Positions 33,458 to 42,755 of a stretch of DNA of 64,000 bases are shown here, piece by piece. The DNA lies in contig DCHU01000029.1 in assembly GCA_002314915.1 (NCBI GenBank), positions 33,451 to 97,450 on the forward strand, in the 5' to 3' direction. Position numbers and translations under genes: made by a program. This DNA is from Caryophanales bacterium UBA1744. Lineage in GTDB: Bacteria > Bacillota_I > Bacilli_A > RFN20 > CAG-826. Each line of letters starts with the position of its first letter. Within the stretch, counting starts at the first letter, position 1. A model generated the notes under the pieces. The model saw only the letters and a list, made by a program, of their open reading frames with translations. It was not told the origin of the DNA and did not search any database.

Positions 33458-35632
33458 TTATTCCTCGTCAGCGTCTTCGTCGTCGCCACCCTGAGGCTTA
33501 TAGTTCTTAAGCTCTTCAGCGTAGTTTGCTTCAACGATGTCACCCTGAACGAGAGGCTCATTGTCTCCCTGCTTAGCGGTGCATGCCATGTCGATGAGCT
33601 GTTTTGCTCTCTTCATCGAGAGTCCGCTCTTGACCTTGAAGCAGCATGGAATGTCTTTGTAGATATTCTTTGCGCTTGCATCGATGACTGGGATTGGTGA
33701 ATCTGCGAAGTCATTTGGGTTGAGAGCTAAGTATAACTTAAGTCCCTTACCTGCGACTGTGACTTTGCAGTATGTTGTGCAGCTTAATCTGAATGTGTCA
33801 CCTGAATTTGAGAGTCTGCTCTTTAATCCATAGGATAAGAGGTATGCCTTGATCTCGTTGTAGTTGTCTAAGAGTGACTGATCGCATTCTGCAAAGCGGT
33901 CTGCGAATGTCTTTCTTTCATAGACGACTGCTGGAGCCGGTTCTTCAACGACAGGCTCTGGCTCTGGTGCTGGCTCTTCAACAACTGGCTCAGGCTCTGG
34001 CTCTGGTGCTGGCTCTGGTGCAGGTGCTGGAGCTGGTGTTAATAAAGCGATTTCCTCACGGATGATTGCGCGGATGTCTTCGCTTGAGAGTGCTGGAGCT
34101 GGCTCTGGTGCTGGCTCTTCTTCAGCAGCTTTCTTTTCGATTTCCTCAGAGACGATGACTCTGATTTCTTCTGCTGTTAAGACTGAATCTGCGATAGCTT
34201 TGATTGCTTCGTTCTGTCTTTCTTCGACTGCCTTCTGAGCTTCTTCCTTTTCAGCATCCTTAGCTGACTGAGCAGCGAATGCGTCATTGATGACTGAACG
34301 GATGTCATCGAGAGAGATAGCTGGAGCAGGTGCTGGTTCTTCAACGACAGGCTCTGGCTCTGGCTCTGGTGCTGGCTCTGGCTCTGGTGCTGGAGCTGGG
34401 ACTAATGCCTGGATTTCTTCGCGGATGATAGCGCGGAGATCATCGCCTGTTAATGTGTCGTCTTCGACGACTGGTTCTTCTTCAACTGGTTCTTCTTCAA
34501 CAGCTGGAGTTGCTCCTGCATAGTATGCATCGAGTTCCTTGCGGACGAGGTCACGAGCTTCGTCGTCTGTTAATGGACGATCGTTCTCTGGGTGATCATG
34601 GTCATCAAGAGCTTCTGCGATGATTTCGCGGAGTTCTTTTGCTGTTAATGGTCTGTTGTCTTCTTCAACAACAGGCTCTGGTGCTGGAGCAGGTGCTGGA
34701 GCTGGTTCTTCCTTCTTCTCCTCTGGCTGTGGATATGGATAGTATGGAGGGAATGGTGGATATGGGTATGGGTATGGAGCATACTGAACTGGAGCTGGCT
34801 GAGCTGCTGGAGCTGGTCCTGCGCAGTAGAAATTCTGGACGATCTGAGGTCCGTTCTTTCCTGGGACTTCTGCCTGTCCTGCTTTAGCAAGTTCATCATA
34901 CTGAGCTGCCTTGAGAGCTGCTTCGTCTGCTGCCTTGTCTTCTTCTTTTGCTTCTTCTGCAACTGGTTCGTCAGACTTGACTTCGCCAAGCTTAGCGTTC
35001 TTAGCTGCTTTAGCTTCTTTTGCCTTCTTGACTCTCTTCTTGCCGTTTTTAACAGCGTCAGCGAGTGACTGGAATTCATAAACGACTGCGATGATTAAAG
35101 CAACAGCAGCGAGGATGAATGGGAGAGCTGTGTAAAGCATCTGGACAACAACTTTGAGTTTCTCAACGAACGTTCCAGATAATGGGAGAGCACCCTTAAT
35201 GATAGACGAGAGTGTTGCTGATGGAGCGATTGCGCCTGCAGTGATTGCTGACAAAAGGATTGTGTATGCTGCTGCAGATGTAATGAGATAGAGGATTGTG
35301 CAGACTGTGCCTGATCCACGTCTCTTTGCGATGAATCCGATGAACTGGATTAACCAGACGATGACGAGGAAGATTAATCCTCCGAATGCGACCCAAGCAC
35401 CGATCTTTCCGAATGTGACTGTGCCTGCGGAACCTGTGAATCCTAAAGCCGCGAATAAGTTCATAAAGGTTGCTGGAACAGCCTTAATGATTGAGAGTAG
35501 CGCTCTAGGTTCTGACTTGATGAGCGAGATGTTCTTTCCTGCAATCTGGAGTGGAGTGAGGAAGAGAACTAATGCTGCTAATCCGACAAGAACTAGTGCT
35601 ACTATGGCATTTACAATAGATTTTTTCTTCAT
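33458..35632 (-). CDS. Repetitive Pro/Glu/Ala-rich membrane protein
   Basis: 724 aa from ATG 35632 (AGAGGTAATACT before it). Residues 1-190 hold four or five membrane segments; then a charged helix, a Pro/Tyr-rich stretch (PYPYPYPPFPPYYPYP) and long PAPEPEPEP linkers that separate six copies of a ~14-residue amphipathic helix of the type L-T-x-D/E-D/E-I-R-x-I-I-x-E-E-I. A C-terminal globular domain (about 590-700) begins FADRFAECDQSLLDNY and includes YCKVTVAGKGLKLYLALNP; I have seen similar domains in large uncharacterised Firmicutes proteins. An envelope scaffold or divisome-type organiser is possible; no function is established. Confidence 0.7.
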   Translation of the reverse strand: MKKKSIVNAIVALVLVGLAALVLFLTPLQIAGKNISLIKSEPRALLSIIKAVPATFMNLFAALGFTGSAGTVTFGKIGAWVAFGGLIFLVIVWLIQFIGFIAKRRGSGTVCTILYLITSAAAYTILLSAITAGAIAPSATLSSIIKGALPLSGTFVEKLKVVVQMLYTALPFILAAVALIIAVVYEFQSLADAVKNGKKRVKKAKEAKAAKNAKLGEVKSDEPVAEEAKEEDKAADEAALKAAQYDELAKAGQAEVPGKNGPQIVQNFYCAGPAPAAQPAPVQYAPYPYPYPPFPPYYPYPQPEEKKEEPAPAPAPAPEPVVEEDNRPLTAKELREIIAEALDDHDHPENDRPLTDDEARDLVRKELDAYYAGATPAVEEEPVEEEPVVEDDTLTGDDLRAIIREEIQALVPAPAPEPEPAPEPEPEPVVEEPAPAPAISLDDIRSVINDAFAAQSAKDAEKEEAQKAVEERQNEAIKAIADSVLTAEEIRVIVSEEIEKKAAEEEPAPEPAPALSSEDIRAIIREEIALLTPAPAPAPEPAPEPEPEPVVEEPAPEPEPVVEEPAPAVVYERKTFADRFAECDQSLLDNYNEIKAYLLSYGLKSRLSNSGDTFRLSCTTYCKVTVAGKGLKLYLALNPNDFADSPIPVIDASAKNIYKDIPCCFKVKSGLSMKRAKQLIDMACTAKQGDNEPLVQGDIVEANYAEELKNYKPQGGDDEDADEE

Positions 35633-35712
35633 AGTATTACCTCTTTTGCCTTTATATAATACACACGCACACAAAAAAGAAAAGCGCAATTTATCACATT
35701 TTTGCAAAGTTT

Positions 35713-36558
35713 CTATTTAAAAAGTGCTCGAATTGCGTGTTTTTCTGTATCAATAATTGCGTTTCCGGAAAGGAATTCCTCTCCATCTATACACCACGTT
35801 AGATTATCACCTTTTACGAGGATTTCTAAATGTTCGCTTGTTTTCATATATACATTTTTCTTGGTAGCATACGAACATAAACCGTTAAACATTTTTCCGC
35901 GCGAAACAAACAAATCTAACAAACCGTCATCTCTTTTTCCCAGTTTATTAACCTTAAATCCACCAACATATGGACCGTTCAAAACCATGATGAAACCGGC
36001 AGTTCCTTTTTCTTCAAAAATTTCGTATTTTATTGCAACTTTTTTGAATAAAGCCTTAAACGCAGCCCAGTAATATGAGAATTTGCCAAGACCTTTTTTC
36101 CATCTTTTAGTTTTGTAGGAGATATCTGAGTAGGCTCCCACTGCCGCCATATAACTGAAATATTTGGATGTGCCCTCAACCGTTATCTTTCCGATATCGC
36201 AAGGTTTGACGTTCATCCTCTTGATTGTCTTGATGCTCTTCTTGATGCTCTTCGTTATACCGAATAAACGACCAGCATCGCCGAGCGTTCCGTTGTTGAT
36301 ATAGCCAATGACTGGCCTAGCCTCGTTTTCCATCACGGCGTTTATGGCATTGTTGAAAGTGCCATCCCCTCCAGCGATGATGAGGACGTCATAATTCTTG
36401 TAAGCGTTCTTCTCCACCTCATAGGCCTCTTCTCTTGTGTCTGGGCATACCGTATCGAGCACTTCAAACACCGGATCAAGTTCTTTATGAGCATAAGAAA
36501 GATAACGGGAGAAATCTCTTCTTCCGCTAGCTTTCGAATATAGGAGTAATGCTTTCAT
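35713..36558 (-). CDS. Diacylglycerol/lipid kinase family protein
   Basis: 281 aa, DagK catalytic domain: the nucleotide motif GGDGTFNNAINAVM (near residue 60), then INNGTLGDAGRLFGI and a C-terminal CIDGEEF. Phosphorylates diacylglycerol or a related lipid to recycle phosphatidate. The ATG is 6 nt behind TGC-TATACT with no ribosome binding site, so the gene seems to have its own leaderless transcript starting in the 17-nt gap after pyrG. Confidence 0.85.
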   Translation of the reverse strand: MKALLLYSKASGRRDFSRYLSYAHKELDPVFEVLDTVCPDTREEAYEVEKNAYKNYDVLIIAGGDGTFNNAINAVMENEARPVIGYINNGTLGDAGRLFGITKSIKKSIKTIKRMNVKPCDIGKITVEGTSKYFSYMAAVGAYSDISYKTKRWKKGLGKFSYYWAAFKALFKKVAIKYEIFEEKGTAGFIMVLNGPYVGGFKVNKLGKRDDGLLDLFVSRGKMFNGLCSYATKKNVYMKTSEHLEILVKGDNLTWCIDGEEFLSGNAIIDTEKHAIRALFK

Positions 36559-36564
36559 GCCACT

Positions 36565-36573
36565 AGTATAGCA
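36565..36573 (-). promoter_or_regulatory. Extended -10 of a leaderless-type promoter (lipid kinase)
   Basis: Minus strand TGCTATACT, followed by six bases and ATG 36558. Confidence 0.5.
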
Positions 36574-36575
36574 CT

Positions 36576-38183
36576 TTATCTTTTCTTGTTTTCGATACTT
36601 GCCTTGATAAAGCCTGCGAACATTGGGTTTGGCTTAAGAGGTCTAGATGTGAATTCTGGGTGGAACTGACCTGCAAGGAAGAATGGATGATCAGGTATTT
36701 CAATCATTTCGCAGAGGTTTCTCTGTGGGTTAATTCCTGCGAATACGACACCAGCATCTTCAAATGCCTTCTTGAAATCGTTGTTAAACTCATATCTGTG
36801 ACGGTGGCGCTCCTGGATATCGTGTGTGCCATAGCACTTGTAAGCGAGTGTGTTTTCATCTTCGATATGGCAGTCGTAGAGACCAAGACGGAGTGTTCCG
36901 CCCATATCGATTCCGGTGTACTGGTCTTTGAGTAAGTCAATGACAGGATACTTTGTATGCGGATCAAATTCCGTTGTGTTAGCGCCTTTATAACCTAAGA
37001 CGTTCTCTGCAAATTCTATTAATGCGAGCTGCATACCTAAGCAGATGCCAAGGAATGGTACCTTATTCTCTCTAGCGTATTTGATTGCAAGTTTCTTTCC
37101 GTCTGTTCCACGTTCTCCGAATCCGCCTGGAACAAGAATTCCATCGTAATCCTTGAGCAACTCTTCGACGTTATCCTTTGTGACATCCATGGACTTAATC
37201 CATCCGATTTCAACGTTGTGATTGTTGTGCCAGCTGGCGTGCTTTAATGCAGATGAGACGGAAAGGTATGCGTCGTGTAATTCAACATATTTGCCAACAA
37301 GCGCGATTTTGACGGTTTCCTTTGAATTCTCAATCTTCTTAACGTAAGCGTTCCAGTCATCAATGTTTGCTGGAGGTACGTCTAATCTAAGATGATTGCA
37401 GACGAAATCATCTACACCCTGATCATGAAGACATTGTGGAAGTCTATATAGGATGTCCATGTTGACTGCATCAAAAACACCACGTGATGGAATGTTGCAG
37501 AACAGGGAGATTTTGTCTTTAGCGCCCTGTGGGACAGGAACTTCCGATCTCAAGATGACAGCGTCAGGCTGAATTCCCAATGAAAGGAGCTCTTTTACTG
37601 AGTGCTGAGTTGGTTTTGTTTTGATTTCGCCCGCTGCATGGAGGTATGGGACGAGCGTGTTATGCATGAACATGACGTTCTCGTAGCCGAGTTCGGCACG
37701 AGTCTGTCTCATGGATTCTAAATACGGGAGTGATTCGATATCACCTACGGTGCCACCGATTTCAACGATGACGACATCGGCGTTAGAGACTTTGGCCGCT
37801 TCCATGAATCTTGCGCGGATTTCATTGGTGACGTGAGGGATGACCTGAATGCAAGCGCCGAGATAATCTCCCCTTCTCTCTTTATCGATGACGGCCTTAT
37901 AGACCTTGCCTGATGTGATTGATGACTCTTTTCTAAGGTTGATGTCAACCCATCTTTCGTAATGGCCGAAGTCCAAATCGGTTTCTCCTCCATCGTCGGT
38001 GACGTAGACCTCACCGTGCTGGTAAGGCGACATGGTTCCTGGGTCGACGTTGAGATAAGGGTCACACTTAATCATGAAGACCTTAAGGCCTCTAGACTTC
38101 AAAAGCATGCCTAAAGAAGAGGCGAAGATGCCTTTGCCTAATGAGCTAACGACACCGCCTGTAACGAATATGAACTTGGACAT
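36576..38183 (-). CDS. pyrG: CTP synthase
   Basis: 535 aa, the family's usual length. N-terminal synthetase with [14 protein letters not shown] and the Mg/UTP region; C-terminal class I glutamine amidotransferase with nucleophile in [11 protein letters not shown] (near 380) and His/Glu in HPEF. Makes CTP from UTP, ATP and glutamine. AAAGGAGG before the ATG; own promoter at 38230. Confidence 0.97.
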   Translation of the reverse strand: MSKFIFVTGGVVSSLGKGIFASSLGMLLKSRGLKVFMIKCDPYLNVDPGTMSPYQHGEVYVTDDGGETDLDFGHYERWVDINLRKESSITSGKVYKAVIDKERRGDYLGACIQVIPHVTNEIRARFMEAAKVSNADVVIVEIGGTVGDIESLPYLESMRQTRAELGYENVMFMHNTLVPYLHAAGEIKTKPTQHSVKELLSLGIQPDAVILRSEVPVPQGAKDKISLFCNIPSRGVFDAVNMDILYRLPQCLHDQGVDDFVCNHLRLDVPPANIDDWNAYVKKIENSKETVKIALVGKYVELHDAYLSVSSALKHASWHNNHNVEIGWIKSMDVTKDNVEELLKDYDGILVPGGFGERGTDGKKLAIKYARENKVPFLGICLGMQLALIEFAENVLGYKGANTTEFDPHTKYPVIDLLKDQYTGIDMGGTLRLGLYDCHIEDENTLAYKCYGTHDIQERHRHRYEFNNDFKKAFEDAGVVFAGINPQRNLCEMIEIPDHPFFLAGQFHPEFTSRPLKPNPMFAGFIKASIENKKR

Positions 38184-38229
38184 AACTGAACCTCCTTTCA
38201 GGATAGTCCTATTTAAAAAACTGTCCTCA

Positions 38230-38257
38230 ATTCTAATTATTGATATAAAGAGGTCAA
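38230..38257 (-). promoter_or_regulatory. Promoter of pyrG
   Basis: Minus strand: TTGACC (38252-38257), 16 bp, TAGAAT (38230-38235). The ~45-nt leader has no run of initial Gs, so the reiterative-transcription control known for some pyrG genes is not obvious. Confidence 0.6.
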
Positions 38258-38293
38258 TATTTTTTTATCGAAAACAGTAAATATTTTTGCGAG

Positions 38294-38974
38294 TTAGATT
38301 TCAGAGGCAACTTTGAAGCCGAGTGACGCACATTTTTCCTTAAGTGTCTCTGATTCGAAGTGCATCAGGATGAACTTGGAACGGAGGCTGTCTGGGACAA
38401 GTCTAGCGAGATCATCAATACCAATATGCATTGGAGACGATTTGGATGCTACCTCATGATAGATTCGATTGATTATTTTGCCTTTGAGGAGGTCTAAAGC
38501 GTCGAGTGAGAGGACAGATGTGTCTCCAGAATAGAAGAATCCGTCTTCTTTGTCTTTAACGACATAGCCGTAAGAATTCTGAATGTGGTATTGAGGGATA
38601 GCCTCGATATGAAGTCCGTTAAGGTTGAAAGCCTCCTCTTCAATCCAATTAACTTCACCTTTGTAGTTAAGCATCTTAATAAACGCTTCCAGAGGCTCTC
38701 TATTCGGATAGATGATTGTGACATTGGTGATTTTGGTAAATATGCGGATATAGGTTAATAATGGTTCTAGTGAGCCAATGTGGTCCGCGTGCATATGTGT
38801 AATAAAGATATTAACGGAGGTAACGCCATCCAAAAGGCCTAAATCAATGACTTTTGAAGCGATTTTCTCCCCCATATCGATGAAATAGATGGTTGAGCCA
38901 TCCTTCCAATAGCATGAATTGCAATCATCCTTGTATGAAAAGGCTGAGCCCACTCCTAAGAATTTGACGTCCAT
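38294..38974 (-). CDS. MBL-fold metallohydrolase (RNase Z-like)
   Basis: 226 aa. Metal-binding motif ITHMHADHIGSLEPL (HxHxDH, near residue 62), second-site His in QYHIQ, Asp in YSGDTSV, late His in MHFES. Resembles short RNase Z-like proteins but lacks the exosite arm, so a tRNA role is not certain. GGAGG 8 nt before the ATG. Confidence 0.8.
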   Translation of the reverse strand: MDVKFLGVGSAFSYKDDCNSCYWKDGSTIYFIDMGEKIASKVIDLGLLDGVTSVNIFITHMHADHIGSLEPLLTYIRIFTKITNVTIIYPNREPLEAFIKMLNYKGEVNWIEEEAFNLNGLHIEAIPQYHIQNSYGYVVKDKEDGFFYSGDTSVLSLDALDLLKGKIINRIYHEVASKSSPMHIGIDDLARLVPDSLRSKFILMHFESETLKEKCASLGFKVASEI

Positions 38975-39010
38975 ACGGTAACCTCCGAATTACATATAAA
39001 TATATGGCAA

Positions 39011-39038
39011 AAGAAAAACGGCCTCAAGTGAGACCGTT
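39011..39038 (-). terminator. Terminator of the aquaporin gene
   Basis: Minus-strand stem AACGGTCTCA / TGAGGCCGTT (10 bp, one mismatch), 2-nt loop region, TTTTTCTT. Confidence 0.8.
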
Positions 39039-39055
39039 ATATCTGTTTGGGGTTA

Positions 39056-39808
39056 TTAAGCAGCCTGCTCTGCTTTTGCTTTTGTGATGAGCTTGTAGAC
39101 GATAGCTGCAAGAGCGCCACCAGCGAGAGGAGCGAGGATCCAGATCCAGACCTGTGATAAGGATGTTGCATCTCCTGCGATTGCCTGGAGAACAGCTGGA
39201 GCAAGTGATCTTGCTGGGTTGACTGATGTGCCTGTGAAGCCTAAGCCGATGAGGTGGACGAGTGTTAATGCACCACCGATGACGAGGCCAGCCTGCTTGC
39301 CTTCATGGAACTTGGAGTCTGTGACGCCGAGGATTGCCATGACGAAGATGAATGTGAGAACGACTTCAACGACGAATGCGCCGATGTATGACCATGCGTT
39401 GAGTGTGTAGCCTGTTACGATGCCGAGTGAGTTGGTCTCAGGAACCATAAGGGCTGTCTGGATTGCGTTTCCGCCGAGTGAAGCGAATCCGCCTTTGTTG
39501 ATTAAGCATAAGCCTAAGAGTGCAGAACCGACGAATGCGCCGACAACCTGTGATCCGACGTATGCGAGGAATTCCTTGAGTGTCATCTTTCCGCTGATGA
39601 ACATAGCGATGGAGACTGCTGGGTTGATGTGACATCCAGAGACGTTTCCGATGCTATATGCCATCGCAACGATGACAAGTCCGAAAGCGACAGAGGTTGC
39701 AATCCACCATGAGTCTGATCCGCCTGCTACAACAGCAACGCCGCATGCAGCAAAGCATAATACTGCAGTGCCGATTACCTCAGCAATGCACTTTTTGATT
39801 AAGTTCAT
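39056..39808 (-). CDS. Aquaporin, AqpZ-like MIP channel
   Basis: 250 aa, six membrane segments and two NPA half-helices: SGCHINPAVS (near 62) and TSVNPARSLAP (near 195), with the selectivity Arg after the second. SGCH before the first NPA is the AqpZ-type pattern, suggesting water rather than glycerol. AGGAGGTTCATT before the ATG. Confidence 0.9.
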   Translation of the reverse strand: MNLIKKCIAEVIGTAVLCFAACGVAVVAGGSDSWWIATSVAFGLVIVAMAYSIGNVSGCHINPAVSIAMFISGKMTLKEFLAYVGSQVVGAFVGSALLGLCLINKGGFASLGGNAIQTALMVPETNSLGIVTGYTLNAWSYIGAFVVEVVLTFIFVMAILGVTDSKFHEGKQAGLVIGGALTLVHLIGLGFTGTSVNPARSLAPAVLQAIAGDATSLSQVWIWILAPLAGGALAAIVYKLITKAKAEQAA

Positions 39809-39833
39809 AATGAACCTCCTAATTGTTAAATTA

Positions 39834-39862
39834 ATTTTAGTTTCACTTCGGTTGTTTGTTAA
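39834..39862 (-). promoter_or_regulatory. Promoter of the aquaporin gene
   Basis: Minus strand: TTAACA (39857-39862), 17 bp, TAAAAT (39834-39839). Confidence 0.6.
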
Positions 39863-39863
39863 T

Positions 39864-39890
39864 AGAAAAAACGAGTTTTTTGCGCTCGTT
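39864..39890 (-). terminator. Terminator of the SYHGGH lipoprotein gene
   Basis: Minus-strand stem AACGAG / CTCGTT with a 9-nt A-rich loop, then TTTTTTCT. Confidence 0.7.
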
Positions 39891-39902
39891 TTGCTCTATT
39901 TT

Positions 39903-40985
39903 TTAGAAATTGATTTCAATGTGTCCGCCGTGATAGGAACGATCGGTGTCACCCTTATCACCTTTTTCGCTTCCGTAGTCGGAATAATGGCTGAAGTCGA
40001 GGCCGCAGTTGATGTACTGGCCAATTTCTTCTTCTGTGAGTTTTGTGACTTTTGTCTTGTTATAGCTGAAGTTCATCTCAACTGAGAAGACAGATTTAGT
40101 TACTTTGTAATTGAGTAATGATGTCAACTTTGAAAGAACTGAGTCATCAAGCATCTCTGACTTGTTGAATTTGACTGACGTGAACACCTTGTCCACTACG
40201 TTCATGGCAACTGTAGCAACGCCTTCATCTAAAGTGATGTCTGCGGTAACAATGTTTCCTTTTGTGGATGTTACTGCAACCTTTCCTTCGTCAAGCAACT
40301 GGTCGATAACGTCTTTGACGCTGAGTTCTGAATCATGGCGAAGCTTGACGTTTGATGCCATCGATACGAAGTAATCGCTGAATTCTGAATACGCTCTTTC
40401 AAGGTCGATGTTGTATGCGAGGTTTGCCTGAATGCTTCCGAGCCAGTTGTTTGTGGCTGTTTGCTTTGCAAAGAGTGTGCCATCCTGATAATTCAAGCCG
40501 ATGCTTTCAGATCCTGCGTGGAGGAGATTGTCCTGATACTCATGTGAGAGTGATGCGTCGAGGAGGAATCCTGATTCTGTCTTTTCGAAGTCGACTGTGT
40601 AGTTCTGCTTATCGATCTGATGCGTTATTTCTTGATCGTTGAGTGATACGGCGAACTCGAAGTCGAGCTTGTAGTCGGCATGGAAAGAGTTGATCTCCAA
40701 TGTCTCAGCAGGCTCGACTTCTGTGACTGAAGACTCAGGAGTCTCACTGTCCACAGATGGAATGTCAGAATCTTCAAATCTGGCTTTGGCTTTTTGAGTT
40801 GAAGAGGTAGTTGATTCTGCCGCTGCTAGGTTTGCATCTGACTGAGTGTAGATATTTGAGAAGTTTTCTTTGTCCTTTGCGGATGTGATGACTCCCTTGT
40901 CGAATTCTTTTGAGGCTTCTCCGCCTAACGAGCATCCCATTAAGAGGAACGCAGGTAATAATACGAGTAATTTGTTTGCTTTCAT
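39903..40985 (-). CDS. Lipoprotein paralogous to the anti-sigma extracellular domain
   Basis: 360 aa from ATG 40985 (AAGGAG 11 nt upstream; in-frame codons further upstream run through the promoter and are ignored). Signal peptide with lipobox LLMGC. A Glu/Thr/Ser linker leads to a domain whose order of motifs (FHADYKLDFEFAV..., ALINQ/VIDQLLDEGKVAVTSTKG, IGQYINCGLDFSHYSDYG) parallels the extracellular part of the anti-sigma protein encoded next. Both end in RSYHGGH plus 4-5 residues. Own promoter with an ECF-like motif; own terminator. Unknown ligand. Confidence 0.8.
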   Translation of the reverse strand: MKANKLLVLLPAFLLMGCSLGGEASKEFDKGVITSAKDKENFSNIYTQSDANLAAAESTTSSTQKAKARFEDSDIPSVDSETPESSVTEVEPAETLEINSFHADYKLDFEFAVSLNDQEITHQIDKQNYTVDFEKTESGFLLDASLSHEYQDNLLHAGSESIGLNYQDGTLFAKQTATNNWLGSIQANLAYNIDLERAYSEFSDYFVSMASNVKLRHDSELSVKDVIDQLLDEGKVAVTSTKGNIVTADITLDEGVATVAMNVVDKVFTSVKFNKSEMLDDSVLSKLTSLLNYKVTKSVFSVEMNFSYNKTKVTKLTEEEIGQYINCGLDFSHYSDYGSEKGDKGDTDRSYHGGHIEINF

Positions 40986-41009
40986 TTTGTTTCTAAGCTC
41001 CTTACACCA

Positions 41010-41046
41010 AATGTAACGAAGGAGATATTCGAAATTATTGAGAAAA
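41010..41046 (-). promoter_or_regulatory. Candidate ECF-dependent promoter of the SYHGGH lipoprotein
   Basis: Minus strand CGTTACATT (41010-41018) with the upstream element TTTTCTCAATAA (41035-41046). The same CGTTACATT, with TTTCTTAAATAA at the identical distance, precedes the ECF sigma gene. Confidence 0.5.
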
Positions 41047-41054
41047 GTTTTGAA

Positions 41055-41083
41055 AAAATAAAAAACTGCCAAATTTGGCAGTT
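41055..41083 (-). terminator. Terminator of the ECF/anti-sigma operon
   Basis: Minus-strand stem AACTGCC / GGCAGTT with AAATTT loop region, then TTTTTTATTTTTTC, 5 nt after the stop. Confidence 0.85.
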
Positions 41084-41088
41084 CCTTA

Positions 41089-42228
41089 TTAATAAGAAGT
41101 CTTGTTATGTCCACCGTGGTATGAACGGGATTCACTGTAACCATCATCGGTTTCTTTATCAAATGCGCTGTAATGGAGGAGGTCGGAGAGTCCGATATAA
41201 TCGCTTTCCACGACATCGCTGACTTTCACGTCGTCGTCATACTTGAAGTTTAACTCACATGAGAACTCGTATTTATCTAGTGACACGAGCGGGTTGTCTT
41301 CGATCGTGATCTCTGTTTTGAGTTTGGAGTAATCGAAGCGGATTCCGTTGAATCTTCCGTTATCTGTGTCGATGTTCGTTGTGATAAGGGCCTCATCGGT
41401 GTCGGTTGCCACTTTAATGGAATGAGGTTTAGTCTCAACTACTTCTGCTTCTCCTTTGTTGATGATGGAGTTGATGAGAGCGATGTTTTCGTCATCTGAG
41501 AGATTTGAGAATCTAGCGTTCTCAAGCATTGAGATAAAGTATTCAGGGAACTTATTGAAAATGTCGTTCTTTCCGATGGTGTAGTAATAATTGATGTCAA
41601 TTTTGAAGTTATCAATCAAGGTTGTTGACCAGGAAACGGATTGTTTCGTGTATAGGCGTCCATCTCTATATATCGCATTGATGTTATGGCTTGCGACATA
41701 ATGAGTTAATGGAGTATCCTCGGCAAGCGTAACAGCGCTACTCATCTCGAATCTCGTCCCGTTGGTATCCTGAATGAAGTCGAATGAGTAAGCCTCATCA
41801 TCGCTCTCGGACCAAGTCATTCCGATTGCAGTTGCTTCCATTGCATAATGGAGTTTGTAATCGACGTGATATGAGTATTCTGTTAAGTCATTGGCTCTCT
41901 TGGCTTTTTTGTTTGTGTTGCCGTTCTCAAGGTTTGCAAGAGTTGTGTATGAGTTGGAATAAAGAGCGGATGCCTTTGCTTTCTTTTCTGGATCTGTGAT
42001 TTTGCCAGTTGCGAAATCAGGGTTTGTTGAACCCATTGGGATGATGATAGCGGCAACAATTCCAGCGGTTAAACCTAAGGCGAATAAGGATGATAAAGAG
42101 GCAATTAAAGGGGTTTTTGATGATTTTTTCTCGGATTTAAGCTCTAATTTGGCCGCCAATTCCTCGAAATGGTCTTCTGCGACGAATTTGGATTCGACAT
42201 CTTTTCTGTACTTGTCTTCCGTTCTCAT
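41089..42228 (-). CDS. Putative anti-sigma factor, single-pass membrane protein
   Basis: 379 aa. N-terminal ~38 charged cytoplasmic residues, one membrane segment (about 40-66, PLIASLSSLFALGLTAGIVAAIIIP), and a ~310-residue outside domain paralogous to the lipoprotein downstream, ending SRSYHGGHNKTSY. It overlaps the ECF sigma gene by 4 nt (ATGA), the standard sign of a sigma/anti-sigma pair. The short cytoplasmic part lacks a clear ZAS zinc motif. The two His of the shared tail may bind metal or a ligand (inference). Confidence 0.75.
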   Translation of the reverse strand: MRTEDKYRKDVESKFVAEDHFEELAAKLELKSEKKSSKTPLIASLSSLFALGLTAGIVAAIIIPMGSTNPDFATGKITDPEKKAKASALYSNSYTTLANLENGNTNKKAKRANDLTEYSYHVDYKLHYAMEATAIGMTWSESDDEAYSFDFIQDTNGTRFEMSSAVTLAEDTPLTHYVASHNINAIYRDGRLYTKQSVSWSTTLIDNFKIDINYYYTIGKNDIFNKFPEYFISMLENARFSNLSDDENIALINSIINKGEAEVVETKPHSIKVATDTDEALITTNIDTDNGRFNGIRFDYSKLKTEITIEDNPLVSLDKYEFSCELNFKYDDDVKVSDVVESDYIGLSDLLHYSAFDKETDDGYSESRSYHGGHNKTSY

Positions 42229-42740
42229 TTCTCTTTCTCCTTGTAGTAATCTTTAAGCTTCTTTATTGCCTTGTAGTATTTGCCTTGTATCGTTCCAAGC
42301 GTTTCTTTTGTTTCGTCTGCGATTTCTTGGAACGTGTAATCGTAGACGACTTTCAGTGCGACAATGCTCGCTTCATCAACCTCTAATACTTTATTGAGGG
42401 TGATCGTCAGTTCTGCATCATTCAGGTCCTCGGTGGAGATGGAGTCTATCATCTCATCGGTCGCTGACGCTCGTTTCGTCTTCCTTCGGTATAGGTCGAT
42501 CGCCTCGTTTTCTGCCATTCTTGACAGGAGTTGTTTGATCGATGAGTCATCATCCACTCCTTCTATGTTCTCCATGAACTTGATGAATGTCTGTTGCGTC
42601 ACATCTTCTGCGTCTTCCTTGTTGTTGAGCACCGAGTAGGCTCGATAGAAGACGAGGTTTTTGTATTGATGGTAGACAATATCAAAAGCTTCGAGCGACT
42701 TCCGTTTTAGGCGTTTAATCAGCTTTGAATCTTTCCCCAT
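42225..42740 (-). CDS. ECF-type RNA polymerase sigma factor
   Basis: 171 aa. Sigma2 region: AFDIVYHQYKNLVFYRAYSVLNNKEDAEDVTQQTFIKFME; sigma4 region: LNKVLEVDEASIVALKVVYDYTFQEIADETKETLGTIQGKYYKAIKKL. Length and two-domain layout are typical of ECF sigma factors. It directs a small regulon once released by the anti-sigma protein. GAGAGGTAGAT precedes the ATG. Confidence 0.9.
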   Translation of the reverse strand: MGKDSKLIKRLKRKSLEAFDIVYHQYKNLVFYRAYSVLNNKEDAEDVTQQTFIKFMENIEGVDDDSSIKQLLSRMAENEAIDLYRRKTKRASATDEMIDSISTEDLNDAELTITLNKVLEVDEASIVALKVVYDYTFQEIADETKETLGTIQGKYYKAIKKLKDYYKEKEK

Positions 42741-42755
42741 ATCTACCTCTCAACC

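Noticed and set aside
33874..34887. Plus-strand frames rich in Ala/Gly/Leu opposite the repetitive membrane protein
   Set aside because: They are mirror images of the PAPEPEP repeats, without start signals or conservation.
38184..38293. pyrG leader as an attenuator
   Set aside because: A small AGGACAG/CTATCCT pairing exists, but there is no convincing terminator with a T-run or an initial G-run.
40986..41216. N-terminal extension of the SYHGGH lipoprotein reading frame
   Set aside because: It runs through the terminator and promoter of this unit; the signal peptide begins at the ATG at 40985.
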